Assembly (NCBI GenBank): GCA_947473535.1
Contig: CANJFK010000092.1
Location: 1 to 5,741 of the forward strand
DNA: 5,741 bases
Reading direction: 5' to 3'
Origin: Legionellaceae bacterium
GTDB taxonomy: Bacteria > Pseudomonadota > Gammaproteobacteria > Legionellales > Legionellaceae
Positions 1 to 4,892 of the stretch are shown here, piece by piece. A program made the translations under genes and the position numbers. The first letter of the stretch is position 1, and each line of letters begins with the position of its first letter. Under the pieces are notes generated by a model that had not been told where the DNA came from, did no database searches, and was given only the letters and a program-made list of their open reading frames with translations.

Positions 1-53
1 AAGTTACTGTCCTTGAAAATTTCAGTTGCCCATTCCTCTGCGTCCGTTATCAT
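1..53 (-). CDS. Transposase of IS4 family (IS50/Tn5-like), N-terminal fragment
   Basis: The frame starts at an ATG (53-51) and reads MITDAEEWATEIFKDSN before leaving the window with no stop. The Tn5 transposase likewise begins with MIT, followed by a tryptophan-containing helix (ADWAKSVFSSAALGD). Related IS4-family enzymes commonly begin with a 'WA-(E)-x-F-...-LGD(K/P)RR' stretch, the N-terminal domain that binds the element ends. Here the WATEIF block and the following acidic/polar residues fit that pattern. The enzyme would cut and paste the element using a DDE active site, which is not visible here. No convincing Shine-Dalgarno sequence precedes the ATG, which is usual for poorly translated transposases. 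Only 17 residues are seen, so the call depends heavily on the matching terminal repeat 50 bp upstream. Confidence 0.7.
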   Translation of the reverse strand, partial: MITDAEEWATEIFKDSN

Positions 54-76
54 TGTTCTACTACTCGAGTTAAATT

Positions 77-94
77 ACATGCGTAGAAGTTACA
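77..94 (-). repeat. Second, internal copy of the IS terminal repeat
   Basis: Positions 77-94 match positions 104-121 in the same orientation at 15 of 18 bases, with an exact 27-bp offset. The shared core on the minus strand is CTTCTAC, flanked by TGTA and CA-GT. The copy sits between the terminal repeat and the transposase ATG, so it overlaps the likely promoter/leader of the transposase. It could be a second transposase-binding site or an operator for self-repression. The duplication is seen directly; its function is inferred. Confidence 0.55.
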
Positions 95-103
95 ACAATT
101 TTC

Positions 104-122
104 ACTTGTGTAGAAGATACAG
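104..122 (-). repeat. Terminal inverted repeat (outside-end-like) of the insertion sequence
   Basis: On the minus strand this 19-mer differs from the IS50 outside end, as remembered, only at positions 4, 5 and 10. Such an end is the transposase binding and cleavage site. The inner part, TTCTACACA, also resembles a DnaA box (TTATNCACA) with one mismatch. The IS50 outside end is known to contain a DnaA box in the same place. The partner repeat at the other end is outside the window. Confidence 0.72.
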
Positions 123-126
123 GGAC

Positions 127-147
127 AAGCCGCGGGACGTCGGGCTT
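127..147. other. GC-rich stem-loop between rimO and the insertion sequence (possible repeat remnant)
   Basis: AAGCC at 127-131 pairs with GGCTT at 143-147 around an 11-base GC-rich loop that contains GACGTC. It lies about 50 bp downstream of the rimO stop. On the rimO strand it is not followed by a run of T, so it is a poor Rho-independent terminator. The sequence GACAAGCCGCGGGAC resembles one half of a palindromic intergenic repeat whose other half may lie across the insertion sequence. The rest of 123-199 holds nothing recognisable. Confidence 0.3.
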
Positions 148-199
148 CTAAAGATGAATTGTCAACAGATCCTAACAATCGCCATGGAATACGCCCGAA

Positions 200-1513
200 C
201 TAATCCGTTAAAAACTCACCAAATAAATCATAATCGTCACTATCTGTTATTGTCACGTCAACACGTGATCCAACCTTTATTTTTGCATCATATGGAAGAT
301 AAACTAATCCATCAATCTCAGGCGCGTCACTCTTGCTTCGAGCAATGATCTGGTCATCACCTATGCTATCAATGAGTACCGTTTGCCGTGAGCCAACTTT
401 GGCTTGCAATTTGTTTCTGCTAATGTCAGCTTGGACTTGCATGAATCGATGGTAGCGGTCTTCTTTGACTTCAGCCGGGACAGGATCAGCCAATTCATTG
501 GCTTTGGCACCGTTTACAGGCGAATATTGAAAGCAACCCACGCGATCCAATTGAGCGGTTTGTAAAAAGGTTAGTAATTCCTCGAACTCTTCTTCCGTCT
601 CGCCAGGGAAACCAACAATAAACGTTGAACGGATGGTGATGTCTGGGCAGACGTCGCGCCAATGTGCAATACGCGCGAGTGTGTTTTCACTACTGGCAGG
701 GCGCTTCATTGCTTTTAATACGCGGGTACTGGCATGCTGTAAGGGGATGTCAAGATACGGTAAAATAAGGCCGTCGCGCATGAAGGGGATGATTTCATCC
801 ACGTGAGGGTATGGGTAGACGTAATGCAAGCGCACCCATATTCCTAATTCGCCTAATTGCTCACATAAATCGTAAAAACGTGTGTTGATTGTTTTGCCTT
901 GCCATTGGACGGGTTGGTACTTGGTATCAATACCGTATGCGCTTGTATCTTGTGAGATGACTAACAATTCTTGGACGCCAGCTTCTTTTAGGTGCTTCGC
1001 TTCAGTAAGTACTTGCGTCATTGGATAGCTTTGTAATTTTCCACGCATGGTTGGAATGATACAGAAGGTACATTTTTGATTACAGCCCTCGGATATTTTC
1101 AAGTAAGCATAATGACGCGGCGTGAGTTTAATGCCCTGAGGCGGTACGAGTTGAGTAAAGGGATCAATGGGTGGCGGTAGATGGCGGTGTACGGCGCGCA
1201 CCACCTCTTCATACGCATGGGCACCGCTGATGTGGAGCACGTCAGGGCATGCTTCACGAATGATGTCGGCTTTAGCACCTAAACAACCAGTGACAATAAC
1301 GCGACCGTTTTCAGCCATGGCTTCACGTATAGTATCGAGCGATTCTTTGACGGCCGCATCAATAAACCCACATGTGTTGATAACGACAACGCCGGCGTCC
1401 TGGTAACTGGAGACCAGATTATAACCCTGAGCACGAAGTTGGGTAATGATTCGTTCTGAATCAACCAACGCTTTAGGACAGCCCAAACTGACAAAACCTA
1501 CTTTATGATTCAT
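200..1513 (-). CDS. rimO: Ribosomal protein S12 methylthiotransferase RimO
   Basis: This radical-SAM enzyme adds a methylthio group to the beta carbon of a conserved aspartate in ribosomal protein S12 (Asp89 in E. coli), in the cytoplasm. The 437 residues match the usual length (E. coli about 441). The N-terminal MTTase domain (about 4-120) opens with [16 protein letters not shown] and carries the three auxiliary-cluster cysteines C12, C48 and C77. The radical-SAM domain carries CxxxCxxC at C144, C148 and C151 within [18 protein letters not shown]. It also has the family blocks [26 protein letters not shown] and [19 protein letters not shown] domain (about 370-437) ends in DLFGEF. The [11 protein letters not shown] opening and acidic TRAM ending separate RimO from the tRNA enzyme MiaB. 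The ATG at 1513 gives the conserved N-terminus, but its Shine-Dalgarno sequence is weak. A promoter lies just upstream, so the gene is probably transcribed independently of the met operon. Confidence 0.97.
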   Translation of the reverse strand: MNHKVGFVSLGCPKALVDSERIITQLRAQGYNLVSSYQDAGVVVINTCGFIDAAVKESLDTIREAMAENGRVIVTGCLGAKADIIREACPDVLHISGAHAYEEVVRAVHRHLPPPIDPFTQLVPPQGIKLTPRHYAYLKISEGCNQKCTFCIIPTMRGKLQSYPMTQVLTEAKHLKEAGVQELLVISQDTSAYGIDTKYQPVQWQGKTINTRFYDLCEQLGELGIWVRLHYVYPYPHVDEIIPFMRDGLILPYLDIPLQHASTRVLKAMKRPASSENTLARIAHWRDVCPDITIRSTFIVGFPGETEEEFEELLTFLQTAQLDRVGCFQYSPVNGAKANELADPVPAEVKEDRYHRFMQVQADISRNKLQAKVGSRQTVLIDSIGDDQIIARSKSDAPEIDGLVYLPYDAKIKVGSRVDVTITDSDDYDLFGEFLTD

Positions 1514-1542
1514 CGCATTCTATTTGTAAAAAAAGTGTGCGA

Positions 1543-1572
1543 ATTATACCGGTATATTGGGGTGGCTGTCTA
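1543..1572 (-). promoter_or_regulatory. Probable sigma-70-type promoter of rimO
   Basis: On the minus strand a perfect -10 hexamer, TATAAT (1548-1543), is preceded by TAGACA (1572-1567), which matches five of six -35 consensus bases, with an 18-bp spacer. Transcription would start near 1535, giving a leader of about 22 nt before the rimO ATG. A perfect 12-bp palindrome, TATACCGGTATA (1545-1556), overlaps the -10 and the start of the spacer. It could be an operator or could be chance. Confidence 0.65.
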
Positions 1573-1634
1573 ACTTATTCGTAAAGGGCAGGGTAAACGC
1601 GTCTTAATTTTTAGATTGATATCAAGTCAGTCTG

Positions 1635-1736
1635 TCCGAGCCGCGACCGTCAGGGAGTGTTCACGAATGTGTCCCTCTTGCTTTGTTGCTTCGTAAACAC
1701 TCCCTGGTAAACACTCCCTGACGGTCGCGGCTCGGA
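1635..1736. repeat. Large palindromic (MITE/REP-like) repeat with perfect 27-bp arms
   Basis: The arm at 1635-1661 (beginning TCCGAGCCGCGACCGTC) is the exact reverse complement of 1710-1736. If one copy of the internal 14-bp duplication is ignored, pairing extends further: 1635-1667 pairs with 1690-1706 plus 1721-1736, with one mismatch over 33 bases and a 22-base loop (1668-1689). The arms are much richer in G+C than the surroundings. The structure suggests a short non-autonomous mobile element or a REP/BIME-type intergenic repeat. I recall GAGCCGCGACCGT-type palindromes as dispersed repeats in Legionellales genomes, but copy number cannot be seen here. No target-site duplication is evident. 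Confidence 0.8.
1693..1720. repeat. Perfect 14-bp tandem duplication inside the palindrome
   Basis: GTAAACACTCCCTG occurs at 1693-1706 and again, immediately adjacent, at 1707-1720. The left arm has only one counterpart (complementary to ACACTCCCTG), so the right arm of the palindrome has gained one unit. The simplest explanation is replication slippage at the hairpin. Confidence 0.85.
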
Positions 1737-1812
1737 TAATACGGTTTAAATCTGGTCATAAGATGCGTTTGGCCTGGTAAAGAGTCTAGCAGGTTAAGGA
1801 AAATACATTCTC

Positions 1813-1894
1813 GTAGCCTGGGTGCGGGCAAAGCCGTAACCCAGGATTCAATGCGTCGACCCTCCCGGATTACACGGCGTTTCATCCAGGCTAC
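1813..1894. repeat. 82-bp REP-like element: two hairpins bounded by 9-bp inverted repeats
   Basis: GTAGCCTGG (1813-1821) and its reverse complement CCAGGCTAC (1886-1894) bound the element. The first hairpin pairs CCTGGGT (1817-1823) with ACCCAGG (1839-1845), plus CGG/CCG closing a GCAAAG loop. The second pairs CCCGGAT (1864-1870) with ATCCAGG (1884-1890), with one wobble position on the minus-strand RNA. Paired-hairpin elements of this CCTGGGT/ACCCAGG type are common intergenic repeats in gammaproteobacteria. The element starts about 40 bp downstream of the orphan gene's stop, where it could stabilise or end that transcript. Confidence 0.65.
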
Positions 1895-1932
1895 TTGGTG
1901 TTATTATTTAATGATTTTTAAGAACTGGATTC

Positions 1933-3387
1933 TCAAATCACAATAGGCGCCGCTCTATGCGCCGCTTCTTCAGCTTCCAGCACTTGACGTCCTTGATTCA
2001 TCTGAGTTCTCATGCTCGCTGTTGCCGCGGCCGCTTGTCCTGTTGCAAAGTCTAATCGTCGTTTAGCCTTCGTTTCGGCCTCTGCTAGTGCTCTTTGCTG
2101 CGTGCTAGACGCCCCGGCGAATAATGCACCGGGCTCTATTTTTTCACCGTTGATCTTAATGTTGACTTTATCTTTAGGAAAGCCTGCTGAAATACCTGCG
2201 ATATAAGCGTCACGTGCAAGTGACATCCGCCATGTGTCGTCGCTGTCTTTGTCGCCTGCTTGATTAATGTTAAATGTAATTTCTTTCTTGCCTTTACATT
2301 TTATCTCGTTGGCAACAAACTCCAGATCCGCTCTTATCAGTTTATCTGCACCGTGGTGATAGGGCATCATGGCGCTTGGAATTTCAATCCGAATGCCATC
2401 AGGCGGCACGACCGTGCGTTTTATTCCTGTTAAGGTCGTCAACTCCTCTATTTGACTCAAGTCAACGCCACGAAGCTCATTTCCCATAGCACCCGGATCC
2501 ACTTGACCGATGAAGCCATCGCCTGGTTCTCTTTCACATAATTTTAAAATTTTATTACGCTGCTCCTGATTACTGTGCTCGTAGACTAGTAACGTGAAGT
2601 AATATAAATCAGCGGCTTGTTGCGCTGCATTCATCATTTTTTCAGAAATCTCTTTCATGTCTTTATCAAAGGGTTCAAGCGCTTTGGTATGAGATTCATC
2701 AATGGTGTCAATCATGCTTTTTTTGATATGTTCAATGTCGGCATCGGGTGCATCGGGTGCTAATCCAATGGATTTTTTCACATTTTCAGTGAAGGCGGGA
2801 TCAGTGAATAATTGGTTGACTTTTTCTTTGTCTAGCTTGAGCTGCTCCTCGAGTTGACGCTTGGATTTGCTTTTCATTTTTTCTAGTGTATTGGCCAAGC
2901 CCGCTGGTTTGTATTTGGTAACGCCTGGCTCGTTATTATCACTATCCTTAACATATTGCTTGAATGCTTTATATTCCAGTCGTAAGCGTTTGGATTCAGC
3001 ACTATAGGCCAGCGCCGCATCAAGGCTCGCAGCGACTGCATCCGCTGCTATTTTGTCTGTCGTTGCACCTAATTTATCAGCCAAGGCCTTACTATTAGCA
3101 CGCGCGGCAAGAAGCGTTTCAAAGTTATCCGCTCCCGTTTCACCAAGCTGGCCTGAGAGCATCTCAATATTGTTGCCATATTTTGCATACAATGCTTGTT
3201 CGTTCTCTGAAGAAAATTCATTGGCGGTGTTAAGATTACTTACTTTAAACGCTTCGATCGTGCCGCCGAACAGGCCAGTTCGGCCTGTTATTATTGTTTG
3301 TATAGTGCTCAGCGTGGCATTGTAAATGGTTCCTACTACCTTCGGAGGCAAGCCGGCAATTTTTTGCACAGAGTTTAGCGCTACCAT
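1933..3387 (-). CDS. Unrecognised 484-residue soluble helical protein; candidate secreted effector
   Basis: I do not recognise a family. The start at 3387 is supported by AAAGGAA seven bases upstream of the ATG. There is no signal peptide and no clear membrane segment, although residues 12-45 are mildly hydrophobic. The body is mostly charged helix with likely coiled coil at 125-145 and 165-192 (EKMKSKSKRQLEEQLKLDKEKV) and around 230-260. A mixed alpha/beta segment at 325-415 contains short strands (IRIEIP, EITFNI, VNIKINGEKI) around the helix SLARDAYIAGISAGF. The last 60 residues form an Ala/Glu/Arg-rich helix ending LEAEEAAHRAAPIVI. Glutamates at -14, -12 and -11 and isoleucine at -3 resemble the E-block and hydrophobic-tail signal of Dot/Icm type IVB substrates. 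The gene lies 48 bp after metQ and may be read through from it, but a possible promoter also precedes it. A structural or phage-derived protein is an alternative. Confidence 0.85.
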   Translation of the reverse strand: MVALNSVQKIAGLPPKVVGTIYNATLSTIQTIITGRTGLFGGTIEAFKVSNLNTANEFSSENEQALYAKYGNNIEMLSGQLGETGADNFETLLAARANSKALADKLGATTDKIAADAVAASLDAALAYSAESKRLRLEYKAFKQYVKDSDNNEPGVTKYKPAGLANTLEKMKSKSKRQLEEQLKLDKEKVNQLFTDPAFTENVKKSIGLAPDAPDADIEHIKKSMIDTIDESHTKALEPFDKDMKEISEKMMNAAQQAADLYYFTLLVYEHSNQEQRNKILKLCEREPGDGFIGQVDPGAMGNELRGVDLSQIEELTTLTGIKRTVVPPDGIRIEIPSAMMPYHHGADKLIRADLEFVANEIKCKGKKEITFNINQAGDKDSDDTWRMSLARDAYIAGISAGFPKDKVNIKINGEKIEPGALFAGASSTQQRALAEAETKAKRRLDFATGQAAAATASMRTQMNQGRQVLEAEEAAHRAAPIVI

Positions 3388-3392
3388 GTTGG

Positions 3393-3399
3393 TTCCTTT
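3393..3399 (-). promoter_or_regulatory. Ribosome binding site of the orphan gene
   Basis: AAAGGAA on the minus strand ends six bases before the ATG at 3387. It is a strong Shine-Dalgarno match at normal spacing, and it fixes the start of the 484-residue protein. Confidence 0.8.
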
Positions 3400-3421
3400 A
3401 AAAATTTACCTAATAGTGTAT

Positions 3422-3450
3422 ATTATATACTATTTTTACCATGCCGTGAT
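3422..3450 (-). promoter_or_regulatory. Possible promoter of the orphan gene
   Basis: The 48-bp gap after metQ contains a perfect TATAAT (3427-3422) within a 13-base AT palindrome (3418-3430). The initiation site would be near 3415, leaving a leader of about 28 nt. The -35 candidate at 17-bp spacing, ATCACG (3450-3445), lies inside the last metQ codons and matches only three of six consensus bases. An activator might be needed, or the gene may depend partly on readthrough from the met operon, since no terminator is seen after metQ. Confidence 0.4.
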
Positions 3451-4233
3451 AGCTGCTCCGCCAAATAGGGCATGGGCTTTCTCTTTCACTTCGTTGGAAT
3501 TTAACGCTTTAACGAACAACTCAAGTTGTGCTTTTTTATTGCTACCCCGTCGAATAACAATCAAATTTGCATAAGGCGAGTTTTTATTCTCCAGAAACAG
3601 CGCATCACGAGAGGGGTTGAGGCCGGCAGGAATGGCGAAGGTGGTATTAATTACGGCCGCATCAACATCCGTTAATATTCTTGGCAATTGTGCTGCATCC
3701 AGTTCTTTAAACTGCAATTTTCTCGGGTTGCTCGCAATATCCCGGATCGTTGTATTGCCGCTTCGTTTCAACGTAATTAGTCCCGCTTTTTGGAGTAGCA
3801 AGAGGGCTCGCGCTTCATTGCTTGGGTCGTTGGGCAGGGCTATCAGTGCGTGGTCAGGTAATTTACTTAGGGATTTAATTTTAGATGAATAGAGACCCGT
3901 GGGGTATACAAAGGTTTTGCCAATCACTTCTAGGTCATAGCCATGCGCTTTGCTGGCAGCTTGTAGATAAGGCAAATGCTGGTAAACGTTAGCATCCAGC
4001 GTGCCATCTTGCAGGGCTTCGTTGGGTAAATTATAGTCATTGAATTCTATGATCTTGATGGTTAAGCCATAGCGCTCCAGGGCTACTTTTTGAGCCACAT
4101 CGACCAAATCCGTTTCTGGACCAGATATGGTGCCAACAACGAGTGTATTGGGCGATGGTTTACTGCAGGCAAGCACGGTTAGCGATAAGACAATAACGGT
4201 TACGATTTTACTGACACAGTTTAAGATACGCAT
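3436..4233 (-). CDS. metQ: D-methionine-binding lipoprotein MetQ
   Basis: This is the substrate-binding component of the methionine ABC importer (NlpA/MetQ family). It holds L- or D-methionine in the periplasm and hands it to MetI. The 265 residues compare with 271 in E. coli. Residues 1-22 form a lipoprotein signal peptide with the lipobox VLAC, so C23 should be lipidated. Family blocks follow E. coli MetQ closely: EFNDYNLPNEAL (63-74), LDANVYQHLPYL (79-90), IGKTFVYPTGLYSSKIKSL (104-122), ALPNDPSNEARALLLLQKAGLI (132-153), LDAAQLPR, AVINTTFA (193-200), NSPYANLIVIR and a C-terminal FGGAAITAW. H86, Y89 and N196 fall in the segments that line the methionine pocket in relatives. It is the last gene of the metN-metI-metQ operon, 14 bp after metI. 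Confidence 0.96.
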   Translation of the reverse strand: MRILNCVSKIVTVIVLSLTVLACSKPSPNTLVVGTISGPETDLVDVAQKVALERYGLTIKIIEFNDYNLPNEALQDGTLDANVYQHLPYLQAASKAHGYDLEVIGKTFVYPTGLYSSKIKSLSKLPDHALIALPNDPSNEARALLLLQKAGLITLKRSGNTTIRDIASNPRKLQFKELDAAQLPRILTDVDAAVINTTFAIPAGLNPSRDALFLENKNSPYANLIVIRRGSNKKAQLELFVKALNSNEVKEKAHALFGGAAITAW

Positions 4234-4240
4234 TCATATA

Positions 4241-4249
4241 CTCCTTTCT
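4241..4249 (-). promoter_or_regulatory. Strong metQ ribosome binding site overlapping the metI stop
   Basis: AGAAAGGAG on the minus strand overlaps the metI TAG (4250-4248) and ends seven bases before the metQ ATG. It is the strongest Shine-Dalgarno sequence in the operon. This would help make the binding protein in excess over the membrane complex, as is usual for ABC importers. It also selects the ATG at 4233 over the out-of-frame ATG at 4237. Confidence 0.75.
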
Positions 4250-4892
4250 ATCGTGAAAAACGTCGCGCTAAACGATCCCCACCCATTTGTAATAACTGGA
4301 CAATGATAACTAAAATGGCAACGGTTGCCAGCATCACGGTTAGATTAAAACGTTGATAACCATAGCGAATAGCTAAATCGCCCAACCCGCCACCACCAAC
4401 AGTGCCTGCCATGGCTGAATAATTGACCAAGGTGATGGCCGTCACGGTCGTGGCGTGGATGAGAGCAGGTCGTGCTTCTGGTAATAAAATATAACGAATC
4501 ATTTGCCATGTGTTTGTACCCATTGCATAGCCCGCTTCGATAAGGCCTGAGGGTAAACTCTGGTAAGCATTATCAACTAGCCGAGCGAAGAAAGGAGCCG
4601 CTCCCAGCGTTAATGGCACCATTGCTGCGTGAATACCAATCGACGTGCCTACAATGAAACGTGTGAAGGGAATTAATGCTACCAGTAAAATAATAAACGG
4701 GATGGATCGGCAGATGTTGATCAGCCCCGCAAGCATTCGATGAAGGCTCTGATTTGGTTTTACTTTCGCACTGGTGTATAAGATAGTGCCAAATGGCAGC
4801 CCAATTAATAGGGCAAAAAATGTACTAATAAGCACCATGTAAATCGTTTCACCGGTGGCTATGATTAGATCATAAAACATCGTCAGCGACAT
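4248..4892 (-). CDS. metI: Methionine ABC transporter permease MetI
   Basis: MetI is the inner-membrane permease, acting as a dimer, that forms the methionine channel and couples to MetN. The 214 residues are close to the 217 of E. coli MetI. About five membrane helices are seen (roughly 13-38, 53-77, 83-106, 144-168 and 183-204), as in this family. The ATPase-coupling EAA loop is present as [24 protein letters not shown] (119-142), with the conserved E119-A120, the central glycine G125 and LPEA. Other matches to E. coli MetI are [14 protein letters not shown] [34 protein letters not shown] and the glycine-rich [18 protein letters not shown]. The ATG at 4892 has GGAG ten bases upstream and lies inside metN, so the genes overlap by 23 bp. 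Met5 (ATG 4880-4878) is a less likely start, with AGGA 13 bases away. Confidence 0.96.
   Translation of the reverse strand: MSLTMFYDLIIATGETIYMVLISTFFALLIGLPFGTILYTSAKVKPNQSLHRMLAGLINICRSIPFIILLVALIPFTRFIVGTSIGIHAAMVPLTLGAAPFFARLVDNAYQSLPSGLIEAGYAMGTNTWQMIRYILLPEARPALIHATTVTAITLVNYSAMAGTVGGGGLGDLAIRYGYQRFNLTVMLATVAILVIIVQLLQMGGDRLARRFSR

Larger units (their letters stand above)
1..122 (-). mobile_element. End of an IS4-family (IS50/Tn5-like) insertion sequence, truncated by the window edge
   Basis: Two independent signals define this element. Reading the minus strand from position 122 inward, the first 19 bases are CTGTATCTTCTACACAAGT. They match the IS50/Tn5 outside end as I remember it (CTGACTCTTATACACAAGT) at 16 of 19 positions. 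About 50 bp further in, an open reading frame begins at 53 with an IS4-family transposase N-terminus. The order and spacing (terminal repeat, short leader, transposase start) are as expected for the 5' end of such an element. The rest, including the DDE catalytic domain and the other terminal repeat, lies beyond the left edge, so completeness and activity cannot be judged. The outer boundary at 122/123 is inferred from the repeat. Confidence 0.75.
1514..1932. other. Non-coding interval between the orphan gene and rimO
   Basis: This 419-bp stretch has no credible coding sequence. It contains the rimO promoter, a large palindrome at 1635-1736 and a REP-like double hairpin at 1813-1894. No RNA gene, and no classical hairpin-plus-T-run terminator for the orphan gene, is visible. 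In the 76 bases between the two repeats (1737-1812), and in 1573-1634, I see nothing recognisable. Confidence 0.6.

Noticed and set aside
127..147. Rho-independent terminator of rimO
   Set aside because: The stem is only 5 bp and no T-run follows it on the minus strand, so it is listed only as a stem-loop.
160..165. Perfect TTGACA on the minus strand downstream of rimO, as a promoter for the transposase
   Set aside because: No -10-like hexamer lies 16-18 bp downstream (the bases there are GC-rich), and it is outside the IS.
13..348. Plus-strand reading frame of 111 codons from a TTG
   Set aside because: It runs antisense to the last 149 bp of rimO and across the IS end, has no ribosome binding site, and its translation resembles no protein I know.
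1661..1885. Minus-strand reading frame of 74 codons in the spacer before rimO
   Set aside because: It is built almost entirely from the two palindromic repeats and the bases between them, and has no protein-like composition or ribosome binding site.
1933..3387. OmpA-like peptidoglycan-binding domain in the C-terminal half of the orphan protein
   Set aside because: The strand-helix layout around ITFNINQAGDKDSDDTW superficially recalls it, but the conserved NxxLSxxRA-type motif is missing and there is no export signal.
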